DNA of 33,930 nucleotides, from NCBI GenBank assembly GCA_017421975.1, contig JAFOHE010000317.1, forward strand, positions 1-33,930, written 5' to 3'. The notes beneath the pieces were generated by a model. That model did not search any database. It had not been told where the DNA came from and worked only from the letters and a program-made list of their open reading frames with translations. The stretch comes from Pseudomonadota bacterium. GTDB taxonomy: Bacteria; Myxococcota_A; Bradymonadia; UBA4248. The number at the start of each line of letters is the position of its first letter. The first letter of the stretch is position 1. The translations under genes were made by a program, and so were the position numbers. Shown one piece after another: positions 7,761 through 15,904 of this stretch.

Positions 7761-9416
7761 TTATTCTTCATCCCATGTTTTCATATCGATGAGATTTTCT
7801 GATTTCGCAGCGATCGTCGTACATACGGCCGTTCCGGTGACGTTGAGAACCGTCTGTATCATCGAATCGAGAGCATAGATACCCATGATGATACTAATCG
7901 CATTGGCCGAAATACCCATCATCGGAAGAATCATGGCGATGCAGATTAAAAGTGAACCCGGAATGGCTGGTGCTGCAATGGAGAGAATATAATTCATGAC
8001 CGCCAGACTGACCAACATGCCTGTATCAACCGGCGTACCAAAGATTTGTGCCATAAACAGGGTGCTGATCATCAGAACGATGCAGCCACCGTTTTTGTTC
8101 AAGACTGTTCCAAAGGGAATGGCAAAAGAATACGCCTTTGGCGAAATGCCCAGTTTTGTTCGGCAGATTTCCATATTAAATGGCATGACTGCGTTGCCCG
8201 AACAAATGACGAATGCATTGAGCATCACTGGGGCATATTTTTTATAAAATGTGATGGGGGAAAGGCGGGCAAAAAGCGGCAGCATGACGGCATAGATGAC
8301 GAGCATAAACGCATAGCATAGCATCGTCGCGAGCATCCATTGGCCAACGGAGATGAGCGATGATGTCTCTGTTTTGATCACCATGTTGGCCATCGCGCAA
8401 AAAATGGACAACGGCATAAACTTAATGACGAGTTTTGTGATTTTGAGGAACAACTCGTTCAAAAGATCCAGGCCGTGATTCACCGGTACGCCGGAAGGCC
8501 CCAGTTTCGTCACACCAATACCAGCCAGAACGGCCAAAAACATGACCTGAAGCATGTCGGACTTCAAAAATGGGCTAAGCATATCCGTGGGGATGATATT
8601 GATGATCATATTTTTGATCGAAATCGTCGTCGTTGCCGCTGTACCCGTAATGGCATTCGCCGAATCCGAAACCATACTGGAAAGCGTTGGATCGCCAATG
8701 GGATGAATGTAAAAGGCGACGGTGGCAACGACGATGGCAATGAAGGATGTCAGCATAAAGAAGCCCATCATCTTCAGACTGAATTTGCCCATGCTCCGTA
8801 TATCGTGATTGCTCGCAAAGGCCGCTGCAATCGAAAAGAAGACGAGGGGGGCGGCCAGCATCTTGATGGCATCAAGGAACATGGTATAGACGGGCGTACA
8901 GAAGTTCTCTGCAAAAAATAAGGCACCCGTGGCGTGGAACGAGCGAATCAGAAGGCCGCATAAAACGCCGCCAATCAGGGCGACGAGCGTCCGGCGAAGG
9001 GCGCGTTGTTTGCTCGTCTCCACCAAAAGAGACGCGACGTTGAGGCCCTTTTTGTTATGAAATGAAACTTTGCGGCCATAGGACTTTATAATAATGCCGC
9101 GAATGATGGATTCCTGTTCCGAGTCAACTTCGGAGAGTTCAGGCATAATAATGCCCGTCGGGATATCTTCGTCTTTGAGCGGCGTACCTCGTCCGGATAT
9201 CCGAATGACGCAATCGCCAAAGAGCTTGTGGACTTCTACTTTGAGATGGTCTTCTGTCGAGACTTCAATCAGCTTTGTCAGCAGTTGGTTGAGCGCGTGA
9301 TCCGCTTGCTCAATGTCGTTTTCACGAATTTTCCAAAGTTCAAGGAGAAGCTTTATTTTTTCACGGACACGCGTGATTTCTTCCTGTTTTGAATCGATAT
9401 ATAAGACATACTTCAT
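7761..9416 (-). CDS. Dicarboxylate/amino acid:cation symporter family protein with extra N-terminal domain
   Basis: Inner-membrane secondary transporter of the DAACS (Glt) family, about 551 residues. Residues from about 145 on show the family's helices and two re-entrant regions: CSGNAVMPFNME where HP1 has its Ser-rich tip, FGTVLNKNGG in place of the usual NMDGT-type segment, and NVTGTAV in place of NVTGD. By eye the Arg that binds the substrate carboxylate in Glt-Ph and the Asp of NVTGD are not conserved, so the substrate may not be an acidic amino acid. The first 140 residues are soluble and resemble a degenerate GHKL/RsbW-type ATPase (ADHALNQLLTKLIE as N-box, ISGRGTPL as a glycine box); this is tentative. 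The ATG at 9416 is preferred to a TTG at 9452 because GAGG precedes it. Hairpin arrays lie on both sides. Confidence 0.85.
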   Translation of the reverse strand: MKYVLYIDSKQEEITRVREKIKLLLELWKIRENDIEQADHALNQLLTKLIEVSTEDHLKVEVHKLFGDCVIRISGRGTPLKDEDIPTGIIMPELSEVDSEQESIIRGIIIKSYGRKVSFHNKKGLNVASLLVETSKQRALRRTLVALIGGVLCGLLIRSFHATGALFFAENFCTPVYTMFLDAIKMLAAPLVFFSIAAAFASNHDIRSMGKFSLKMMGFFMLTSFIAIVVATVAFYIHPIGDPTLSSMVSDSANAITGTAATTTISIKNMIINIIPTDMLSPFLKSDMLQVMFLAVLAGIGVTKLGPSGVPVNHGLDLLNELFLKITKLVIKFMPLSIFCAMANMVIKTETSSLISVGQWMLATMLCYAFMLVIYAVMLPLFARLSPITFYKKYAPVMLNAFVICSGNAVMPFNMEICRTKLGISPKAYSFAIPFGTVLNKNGGCIVLMISTLFMAQIFGTPVDTGMLVSLAVMNYILSIAAPAIPGSLLICIAMILPMMGISANAISIIMGIYALDSMIQTVLNVTGTAVCTTIAAKSENLIDMKTWDEE

Positions 9417-9478
9417 TTCGGAATACCTCAAAGCTGCGTGCTTCTCTACCAAGTTGATTGCTTTCGAAAAGCAGGCGC

Positions 9479-9506
9479 CATATATATGAATTCACGTTTT
9501 TTTCAA
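9479..9506 (-). promoter_or_regulatory. Candidate promoter of the symporter gene
   Basis: On the minus strand TTGAAA (9506 to 9501), 16-nt spacer, TATATG (9484 to 9479), about 60 nt upstream of the chosen ATG. Confidence 0.45.
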
Positions 9507-9540
9507 GCCTTTAGAAACAAAATGCATTTTTTCGTACAAT

Positions 9541-9650
9541 GTGGGCGTATTGAGTCCGCAGAGCCGAGGCTTGACGCGGCTTTGCGGCGAAATAGCCCGC
9601 ACCATGGGCGTATTGAGCTTGACACGGCATTGCGGCGAAATAGCCCGTGC
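9541..9650 (-). repeat. Two direct hairpin units (locus F) after an unknown gene
   Basis: Read on the minus strand each unit is GGGC, TATTTCGCCGCAA ..., CTCAATA, unpaired C, GCCC. The units lie at about 9541-9600 and 9604-9650. Their ends are identical. The interior of the first is about 43 nt and still folds (CCGCA-AGCCG with CGGCT-TGCGG); that of the second is about 28 nt and lacks a block of about 15 nt that formed one arm. The array begins about 8-11 nt after the stop of the gene at 9658. Confidence 0.75.
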
Positions 9651-9657
9651 CAAAAAA

Positions 9658-10311
9658 TCAGAGCGTTCGTAGGGCAATCGATGAAGTATGATTGGAGAAT
9701 GACAAAAAGCAGATTTCAAAGCCAAATGGTGCAAGCCTGGCATTGAAGGCATCGTAAAATTCAGGGCCTGGTGTATCAATATTTGTTTCAAGTTTTGTCT
9801 GTGCCCAGGCAAGTGCAAGGAGATTGTAGACGGGACGTTCCGTAGCCAAGCTGATTTTTTGAAGGGTGACGAGCATGTTTGTTGCGGTTTCGTCGGAATT
9901 TTCAGCGATGATGCCTTCTTGCAGGAGCATGTCATACAGTTCGCCATCGGGATCGGTACAGGCTTCGGCGAAGGTTTGTAGCGGCTGACTACGGGAGACA
10001 TTGTCTTTGTGTGACAACGTTTGTATAAATCCGTGTCTGTCTTCGAGCCAGTGGTTGCAGCGTTCCATGACTTTTTGATTGTTGCCACAGAGGCTTTCGA
10101 TGCGAGCTTTTAGCTTAGGACGTGCCGCGACAGGCACGGGTTGATAGGTTCGAACGGGGGCTTCTTCCGGTTTTGTCGATATGAATTCCTGGACAAAGTC
10201 GATCAGATAAGGCGCATCTTCGTCTGGCACAAGATCACGCATGCCAATTTTGTCGAGTTGCGTCCTGGCGAGTTTGCGCATACTGCGGTTCAGATTTTTT
10301 ATGAGATCCAT
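9658..10311 (-). CDS. Unknown protein, cotranscribed with rsmD
   Basis: 217 residues, family not recognised. No signal peptide or membrane helix is seen. The sequence is mostly helical in character with a Pro/Val-rich linker (TYQPVPVAARPK near residues 79-90) between a short N-terminal part and a longer C-terminal domain (LYDMLLQEGIIAENSDET and following). The ATG at 10311 is only 4 nt after the rsmD stop, so translation is probably coupled; the ribosome site is weak. Codon use looks like that of its neighbours. An accessory role beside rsmD or the ricT-like gene cannot be inferred from sequence. Confidence 0.7.
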   Translation of the reverse strand: MDLIKNLNRSMRKLARTQLDKIGMRDLVPDEDAPYLIDFVQEFISTKPEEAPVRTYQPVPVAARPKLKARIESLCGNNQKVMERCNHWLEDRHGFIQTLSHKDNVSRSQPLQTFAEACTDPDGELYDMLLQEGIIAENSDETATNMLVTLQKISLATERPVYNLLALAWAQTKLETNIDTPGPEFYDAFNARLAPFGFEICFLSFSNHTSSIALRTL

Positions 10312-10315
10312 TGTA

Positions 10316-10873
10316 TTATCCGGGAAATCTGAGAAGCATGATGAGACATTGCGCGTATTGGCGTGTTTTTAAACATTCGAGCGGCTTTGGAATATCGACA
10401 ACTGTATTTGGGTCAAGTTCGAGCGAGAGAATGGCACCTGGCGCGAGGCGATTTTGGGAGAGGAGCGCTTCAAGCGTTTGCGGCAGCAAGTCGGCTGCAT
10501 AAGGTGGATCGCATAAGACGAGGTCGTAAGGTTCGTTGCCAAGCCGATGCCATGCGCCTGGTGTGTACCCCAAAACGGTATGACAGGCAGCGTGGGCATC
10601 GAGTTTTTCGATGTTTTTGAGAAGGAGTGCGTAATGATTCCGGTTGGCTTCAACGAAATCAATGTGTGCGGCGCCGCGGCTATAGGCTTCTAAGCCCAAG
10701 GCACCTGAGCCGGCAAAGGGGTCGAGGACGCGGCAGTCGGTGAAAGTACCGATCTGGCTTGTGATCATAGAAAAAAGCGCCTCGCGCACGCGCGCAAGTG
10801 TAGGACGCACCCCTTTTCCATCGGGCACGAGGAGTTTTGTGCCGCGCCTGCGGCCGCCAAGAATAACCGGCAT
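10316..10873 (-). CDS. rsmD: 16S rRNA (guanine966-N2)-methyltransferase RsmD
   Basis: Methylates G966 of 16S rRNA using S-adenosylmethionine. The 185 residues have the family order: VILGGRRRGTKLLVP at the start, the RsmD signature RPTLARVREALFSM (23-36), the SAM-binding loop VLDPFAGSGALGLEA (49-63), the acidic residue ending motif II (DFVEANR) and the catalytic motif IV CDPPYA (121-126). The length is typical. It lies 30 nt downstream of the RicT-like gene and 4 nt upstream of an unknown gene, all on the same strand. Confidence 0.95.
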   Translation of the reverse strand: MPVILGGRRRGTKLLVPDGKGVRPTLARVREALFSMITSQIGTFTDCRVLDPFAGSGALGLEAYSRGAAHIDFVEANRNHYALLLKNIEKLDAHAACHTVLGYTPGAWHRLGNEPYDLVLCDPPYAADLLPQTLEALLSQNRLAPGAILSLELDPNTVVDIPKPLECLKTRQYAQCLIMLLRFPG

Positions 10874-10903
10874 AATGGAACCTGTTGACTGTGATAAGGC
10901 GTT

Positions 10904-12667
10904 TTACGAATGATTGTCGGGGGGATTCGGTTGGCGTGCATGTGGTCGCCGACGACGTGGATTCCCGGGATGAGCGGCGTTTTGTGGAAGTGGACGCGGA
11001 GAACTGGTACGGGGGGGCTGAAAGATCATGGGATCCATGATGGCCTGACGGGCCTGTTCTTCGATGTTTCTTGCTTCGAAAGCTTCTTCTTCCGAGCGAC
11101 GAGGGCGTGCTTTTCGTATGGTGCGCGTTTCGTTGCCTGCGATGAGTGCGGCAGCTGGGGCAGACGAGGGTTCTGCCGGCTTCTCCGGTGGGGTCGGTGG
11201 TTCTGAACGTTGTTTGATAACGACGAGACCTTCGGCATTCGTCGTGTATTCTGCCGGAAGAACAGCTTTGGCACGGCTGCGCTTAACAGGCCGCTGCTGA
11301 ACAGACTTTTCGGTATGCACAGGCGCAGCCGGTTTGACGGCAACTGTACCCACGGGTTTGTGGCGCTCCAACATCGATTTTTTGGATATCGATGTGACGG
11401 CAGATGCGGGGGAGACGATATGCCGTGCATGTGGCTTGGCCGGAAGTTGCTCAGGAGCTTTGGTATGAAGCGTGTTTACAACGGCATGTTCGGGGTCATG
11501 GTTCAGATAGAATCGGATGGGTTCGAGGGGAAATACGATTTCTTCCGCCTCAACGCGTGCGATGATCTCGTCGGTTGCGGGTACAAAATCGGTGTGTGTC
11601 AGACGTTGGAATTCACCATTGTCATACGTGATGACGACTTCCTCGCGAAGCGGATCGGTGTCGGTGATACGTCCCAGACCCCAGCGCGTCATGACGCGTT
11701 TGCCTTTTTTGGGCATGGCGCGTTTTTCTTTGAGATAATCGCAGTATTCGTAGCTCAGGCAACAATAGAGGCGACCGCACACACCACTGATGCGTTTTGG
11801 GTTTGTGGCCAAACCTTGTGCCCGCAGCAGTTTGATGGCGACGGGGTCGAATTGCCCCAAAAATCGTCCGCAGCAAAGGCGTTCACCACAGGAACCCAAG
11901 GCACAGATGAGGCCTGTGCCATTGCGAAGGCCAAGCTGGTACATTTCCACGCGAAGTTTGAGCTGTCCCGCAAGAAAAGCGACCATTTCACGAAAATCTA
12001 CGCGAACATCTGATGCAAAATTAATCGTGATATTTTTGTGGTCGTGGCTCAGATCGGCAGAGAGTACTTTCATCTGCAGATTATTGTCGATTGCGAATTT
12101 AGTGGCGAGTTCCTGCGCACGTTTTTCGACGGCGATATTTTCATTATCGAGGCGAATATCTTCATCTGTCGCTTCACGCAGGATATACGGCAGAGAATTG
12201 ATCTCTGCGACGCGTCGATAACGATAACCGACGGTTGTGGCGAGGAGCACGTTTCGATGAATTCTGACGAGGACACGCGTATTGGGGTCAAACGGTTTTT
12301 CGTTCGTGTTGACTTCGATGAGGCGCTGGGAGCGTGCGAGGCGCACTTTTACGATTTCATACAGATGTTCGTTGCCATCGAAAGGCTGTCGTCCTTTCTT
12401 TTTTTGTTGTCGTTCGTCGTTATGCGTCTGAGGTTTGCGTCCGAGTGGCGGACGCGGGGCATAGCGATTAACGGGATGCGCCGACCGCTCAGGACGTTCA
12501 TACGTCATTGCGAGCAGCTCCTCGTCATCCGTGGTGTCTTTTCCTGTATGATAATGGTGATTTCGCGGTTGTCGATTTTGCTGTGGATGGGGACGGCGCG
12601 GCGGTTGCTTTGCCTCCCCACCTTGATTGGTCGAAACCGGTATTTGATCCTTTTGATCTGTTATCAT
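10904..12667 (-). CDS. RicT/YaaT-like PSP1 domain protein with long disordered tails
   Basis: 587 residues. The centre (about residues 125-360) is a PSP1/RicT domain with the diagnostic Cys clusters CALGSCGERLCCGRFL and KRISGVCGRLYCCLSYEYC. In Bacillus subtilis RicT (YaaT) acts with RicA and RicF, binds iron-sulfur clusters and affects RNase Y-dependent RNA maturation; that role is established there, not shown here. About 100 residues rich in Pro, Arg, Gln and His precede the domain and about 200 Pro/Ala/Lys/Arg-rich residues follow; both look disordered and may bind nucleic acid. No RicA or RicF partner is in the window. The ATG at 12667 overlaps the stop of the ROK kinase gene as ATGA, which implies coupled translation; a GTG at 12682 is an alternative start. 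Confidence 0.85.
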   Translation of the reverse strand: MITDQKDQIPVSTNQGGEAKQPPRRPHPQQNRQPRNHHYHTGKDTTDDEELLAMTYERPERSAHPVNRYAPRPPLGRKPQTHNDERQQKKKGRQPFDGNEHLYEIVKVRLARSQRLIEVNTNEKPFDPNTRVLVRIHRNVLLATTVGYRYRRVAEINSLPYILREATDEDIRLDNENIAVEKRAQELATKFAIDNNLQMKVLSADLSHDHKNITINFASDVRVDFREMVAFLAGQLKLRVEMYQLGLRNGTGLICALGSCGERLCCGRFLGQFDPVAIKLLRAQGLATNPKRISGVCGRLYCCLSYEYCDYLKEKRAMPKKGKRVMTRWGLGRITDTDPLREEVVITYDNGEFQRLTHTDFVPATDEIIARVEAEEIVFPLEPIRFYLNHDPEHAVVNTLHTKAPEQLPAKPHARHIVSPASAVTSISKKSMLERHKPVGTVAVKPAAPVHTEKSVQQRPVKRSRAKAVLPAEYTTNAEGLVVIKQRSEPPTPPEKPAEPSSAPAAALIAGNETRTIRKARPRRSEEEAFEARNIEEQARQAIMDPMIFQPPRTSSPRPLPQNAAHPGNPRRRRPHARQPNPPDNHS

Positions 12668-13644
12668 GATTGTTTGAGGCACAGAAGTGCGGCACCAAGC
12701 GTACCTGCATCGTCGTGAAGCGTCGGCTTGATGAGTTGGAGATTCGTCGTTGCGGTGCGTGGAGCCATTTCCATGATATTTTCAACGACGTGTTTGAGAA
12801 GTTCAGGGCATCCCTGGAGCACACCGCCGCCGAGCAGGAGGGCGTGTGGATTGAGAATGGCGATAGCATTGGCAATCAAGGCGCCGAGAACGACAGCCGT
12901 GTCTTTCCAAAAATCGACGGCATAGGGAAGACCGTTTCGATAACCTTTTTCGATTGCTCGCGCCGTTGGGTGTTCTTCGGGACCGAGTTCGAGGGCTTCG
13001 CGGCTGACGACGCCTGTCTGAATGTCGTGCAGGATGCGGTATTCGATGGCCTTTCCGCCGGCATAAGCTTCGACGCAACCGCGTTGTCCACAGCCACAGA
13101 GGGCATCTGGTGCACCAGGGAATTTGCAATGACCGATTTCCCCGCAGACGTTGTCTGCGCCGAGAACGAGGCGACCGTCCAGAATGAGTCCGGCACCGAT
13201 ACCTGTACCGACATAGACGGCGAGCAGGCTTGAAGCCTGACGTGCCGCACCGAAGTTGTACTCGCCCCATGCGATGGCATTGAGGTCGTTTGCGATGCGG
13301 ATGTCGATGTCAGGCGCGACGTCATTGAGTTCCCGACGGATGAGTTCATAAAAATTCACGTGATGCCAGTCGAGGTTCGGGGCATTGATGATCGTATGTT
13401 CGTCGATGTCGATCTGACCGGCAATGGCAATGCCGATACCGGAAATTTGTGCCGGTGTCACGCCGGCATCGTTGCCGATCGTCGTCACGACATGGCGTAT
13501 CAGAAGCGCAAGATCATGGGGAGATTGAGCCGTGCGGATCGCGTGTTTCTGAGAGACGAGAATCTTAAACTGATCGGTACATTGGATCAGCGCACAGCGT
13601 GCGTTTGTGCCACCAATATCAAAGCCAAGAAGGTACTGTGTCAT
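12664..13644 (-). CDS. ROK family sugar kinase (glucokinase-like)
   Basis: Cytoplasmic ATP-dependent sugar kinase or related ROK protein, 326 residues. Seen: phosphate-binding FDIGGTNARCALI at the start, NDLNAIAWGE with the likely catalytic Asp, GTGIGAGLILDGRLVLG, and the ROK zinc motif HCKF ... LCGCGQRGCVEAYAGG. A C-terminal LLLGGGV loop is also present. There is no N-terminal winged-helix domain, so this is an enzyme rather than a ROK repressor. The ATG at 13644 (GGAG 9 nt upstream) is preferred over an upstream codon that would add 22 unrelated residues. Glucose is the likeliest substrate, but mannose, fructose or an amino sugar cannot be excluded. Confidence 0.9.
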   Translation of the reverse strand: MTQYLLGFDIGGTNARCALIQCTDQFKILVSQKHAIRTAQSPHDLALLIRHVVTTIGNDAGVTPAQISGIGIAIAGQIDIDEHTIINAPNLDWHHVNFYELIRRELNDVAPDIDIRIANDLNAIAWGEYNFGAARQASSLLAVYVGTGIGAGLILDGRLVLGADNVCGEIGHCKFPGAPDALCGCGQRGCVEAYAGGKAIEYRILHDIQTGVVSREALELGPEEHPTARAIEKGYRNGLPYAVDFWKDTAVVLGALIANAIAILNPHALLLGGGVLQGCPELLKHVVENIMEMAPRTATTNLQLIKPTLHDDAGTLGAALLCLKQS

Positions 13645-13730
13645 GATGAATCGCTCCGAAAGAGATAGCCAGTAAAAACGGAAAAAGCGGCAAGGCTGTG
13701 AACCGTACAAACTTAAAGAATTTGGCGTGT

Positions 13731-13846
13731 GGGGGAAGTGTCCCTCTGCGCGGCTATTTTCCGAAAGTAGAGACGTGTCGTGACACGTATCTACTTTCGG
13801 AAAATACGCCGCTACCCCCTCTGCGGGGACACCCCGCAGCGCCCCG
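13731..13846 (+). repeat. Long hairpin element, copy C (25-bp variable stem)
   Basis: Central hairpin 13755-13806: two 25-nt arms with a single mismatch, beginning TAT and ending ATA, then an unpaired C and GCCGC pairing with GCGGC before it. The flank GCTACCCCCTCTGCGGGG and the outer block beginning GGGGGAAGT match the reverse complements of the copies at 520-630 and 17482-17600. The stem sequence is its own. It ends 22 nt from the stop of the zinc-ribbon gene, antisense to it. Confidence 0.8.
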
Positions 13847-13868
13847 AAGCAGGACGTGTGGGAAGCGT

Positions 13869-15599
13869 TTAATGCAGTGGGACGGTATCAAGAAGCAGTT
13901 TCTGGACATTCGGGTTTTCGCGATCCCCCTGGATGTGAAGAACAATATTGATAAACTGCTCCACTTTGACGTTTCCGTCTGTGGTAATGCGGATAGACTG
14001 TTGTTTTGCGGATTTGAGTCCACTCAAGGCAGGCTGGATATTTGTGTAGATGACTTTTCCGCCGAGGAATTCGTCGCGGAGCTCAAAGATGGGTTCATTT
14101 GCCTCATTGAGCATGAGCGGTTCACCTTTATCGTTCGAGCGTCTGAGGACGAGATCGGAACGCGTAATTTTGAGCTGTGTATTTGGCGCCATTTCGTAGC
14201 TATAAATATAGGTTTCGTGATCCGGCCAGTCGAGGGGTTCAATCGAAACAGCGGAAACGCCGGTCGAAGTTGAACCGCCGATGAGGATTTGACGCCGCGT
14301 CGGTCCGAGTGTGTACATCAGTCGATAGATGGTACTCATGGGCAGAGAACCGTCGACGAGGAGGATGATTGGTATTTGTGATGGCGTGTCACGGTCTGCA
14401 TGGGCATACGTGTAAAGTTTTTGGTTGAAGGCGTCGGAGTCTTTGAACTCGTCGAGGGACATGACTTTGTTATTATTGTAGAGAATGCCCGCGCTCTCTG
14501 AAACGCCGATAAGGATGCCTTCTTTGATGTCATCGGTACTAAGCGGAATGGAATTGGGGATATTTGCCTTTGTCTGAGCCGCGATTTCTTTGAATGTCAG
14601 CGGTTTTGCGGGCGTGCCTTTGACGACGATTTCGCCATCTGAAGTGATTTCATGTTCAACTTTTTCGGGCTGATTGACGATGATTGCCGTGACGATGATA
14701 CCGATCAGCGCCAGTCCGATCAGCGCCCCCGAAATGATGAATGCAAGTTTTGGCAAAGAGCGGTAAAACATGACGATCGGATTGCCGCTTTTTGTACCGT
14801 ACATTTTCTCGACGTCGCGCAAGTCGATCTGATGCGTCATCTGGTCGTTTCCTTTGTTAGGCAGGGCTTGACCGATGATGATTTGTCCCGCAGCGGCTGC
14901 TTGCGGCGACGGACTGGAAGGTGTGGGTAAATTCGAAAAGTCTGGTGCATCGAGAGCGACGGTGGCGGCGCCCCCACGATTTGACTCGTTCCATTCGCCG
15001 CCACTGTTTCCCCAGTCGTTGGCATCTGCAGAACTGGTATCGACATCACTGAGATCAAGTGCGACGGTACGTTCGCTGCCTTCGTATTTGGGTGGTGCGG
15101 ACGGAGCACCACCACCGGTGAAATGCTCAATATCATCGATATCAAGGCCGACGGTCTTCATGTTGACTTGTTCTGCAGGTGTACCGGCATTGTACTGCGG
15201 CTGGTTACCCCATTGTGCGTCATTGCCGTACTGCGGCTGGTTACCCCATTGTGCGTCATTGCCGTACTGCGGCTGGTTTCCCCACTGTGCGTCATTGCCG
15301 TACTGCGGCTGGTTACCCCACTGTGCGTCATTGCCGTACTGCGGCTGGTTACCCCACTGTGCGTCATTGCCGTACTGCGGCTGGTTACCCCACTGTGCGT
15401 CATTGCCGTACTGTGGCTGGTTACCCCACTGAGCGCCATTACCGTACTGTGGCTGATTTCCCCACTGGGCGTCATTGCCGTAGCCATTCTGTGCTGGTAC
15501 GAGCGGTTCCATACAGTTCTGGCAGACAGCGCCCTGTTGGGCATACATTTGATCATCAATAGTATATGTACTCTGACAACGCGGACAGATTAACAGCAT
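13869..15599 (-). CDS. Zinc-ribbon, Gln/Asn-repeat membrane protein (MJ0042-type finger)
   Basis: 576 residues. It opens with a zinc ribbon CPRC ... CQNC (Cys 5, 8, 26, 29) of the MJ0042 type found at the start of many myxobacterial proteins. Next are eight near-perfect 12-residue repeats of GNDAQWGNQPQY (about residues 41-136), an acidic linker with two VALD(L/A)-type motifs, one membrane helix (about 281-304), and an outer domain of about 270 residues. The stretch IPIILLVDGSLPMSTIYRLM faintly recalls ExbD/TolR periplasmic domains; this is only a suggestion. The ATG at 15599 has GAGG 7 nt upstream. Topology would put the zinc finger and repeats inside the cytoplasm. Function unknown; a signalling or scaffold role is plausible. 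Confidence 0.8.
   Translation of the reverse strand: MLLICPRCQSTYTIDDQMYAQQGAVCQNCMEPLVPAQNGYGNDAQWGNQPQYGNGAQWGNQPQYGNDAQWGNQPQYGNDAQWGNQPQYGNDAQWGNQPQYGNDAQWGNQPQYGNDAQWGNQPQYGNDAQWGNQPQYNAGTPAEQVNMKTVGLDIDDIEHFTGGGAPSAPPKYEGSERTVALDLSDVDTSSADANDWGNSGGEWNESNRGGAATVALDAPDFSNLPTPSSPSPQAAAAGQIIIGQALPNKGNDQMTHQIDLRDVEKMYGTKSGNPIVMFYRSLPKLAFIISGALIGLALIGIIVTAIIVNQPEKVEHEITSDGEIVVKGTPAKPLTFKEIAAQTKANIPNSIPLSTDDIKEGILIGVSESAGILYNNNKVMSLDEFKDSDAFNQKLYTYAHADRDTPSQIPIILLVDGSLPMSTIYRLMYTLGPTRRQILIGGSTSTGVSAVSIEPLDWPDHETYIYSYEMAPNTQLKITRSDLVLRRSNDKGEPLMLNEANEPIFELRDEFLGGKVIYTNIQPALSGLKSAKQQSIRITTDGNVKVEQFINIVLHIQGDRENPNVQKLLLDTVPLH
15192..15479. repeat. Eight 36-bp tandem repeats inside a gene
   Basis: Eight in-frame copies of a 36-bp unit (TACTGCGGCTGGTTACCCCA and continuing on the plus strand) encode the 12-residue Gln/Asn/Trp repeats of the zinc-ribbon protein. 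The central copies are almost identical in DNA, with only third-position and single-base differences; the outer ones vary more. This suggests recent expansion and possible length variation between strains. Confidence 0.95.
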
Positions 15600-15904
15600 G
15601 AACAAACCTCGGCGTCAAATAATTACGCGCTGAAATTAGCGCAAACTTATTATAATGAGTTATCTCAATTTTCAAAACCACAAATATGCGCCACCTTTAA
15701 GGATTTTTTTTGCCTGACCTTATCATGGCCTAAAACTGGAAATTCTGTCTAAAGTGTGGTAAAAGCATCAAGCTAATTTTGTTCTCTTTGTATGGAGACA
15801 AAAGAGCCTCTGCCTGAGTGCAGATAACGCAGTTTTGACTGCTCCAAAATAGAGTTATGGATCTGTTGGATCCTGTGATGCGCGTGCGATAAGGAGATGC
15901 CGTA
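15600..15904. other. Divergent intergenic region between zinc-ribbon and barrel genes
   Basis: 305 nt with no gene. On the minus strand TTGAAA (15675 to 15670) and a perfect TATAAT (15654 to 15649) are 15 nt apart and can serve the zinc-ribbon gene; the TATAAT overlaps another on the plus strand at 15651-15656. Toward the barrel gene there are two small hairpins (CTCTTTGT/ACAAAAGAG near 15784-15807 and TCTGC/GCAGA near 15809-15824) and a TTGACT at 15835-15840 without a good -10. Confidence 0.45.

Noticed and set aside
11210-12013. Long plus-strand frame (267 codons) opposite the RicT-like gene
   Set aside because: Antisense to a clearly conserved Cys-cluster domain; composition is that expected of a shadow frame, and no homology is recognised.
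13698-14273. Plus-strand frame spanning hairpin copy C and the end of the zinc-ribbon gene
   Set aside because: It translates through the palindrome and antisense coding sequence; no start signal and no family resemblance.
15192-15479. Reading the 36-bp repeats as a CRISPR array
   Set aside because: The units are contiguous without spacers and encode an in-frame protein repeat.
15123-15593. Plus- and minus-strand repeat-rich frames opposite the 36-bp repeats
   Set aside because: Any frame over a 36-bp repeat without stops stays open. The frame with the zinc finger and membrane helix is the real one.
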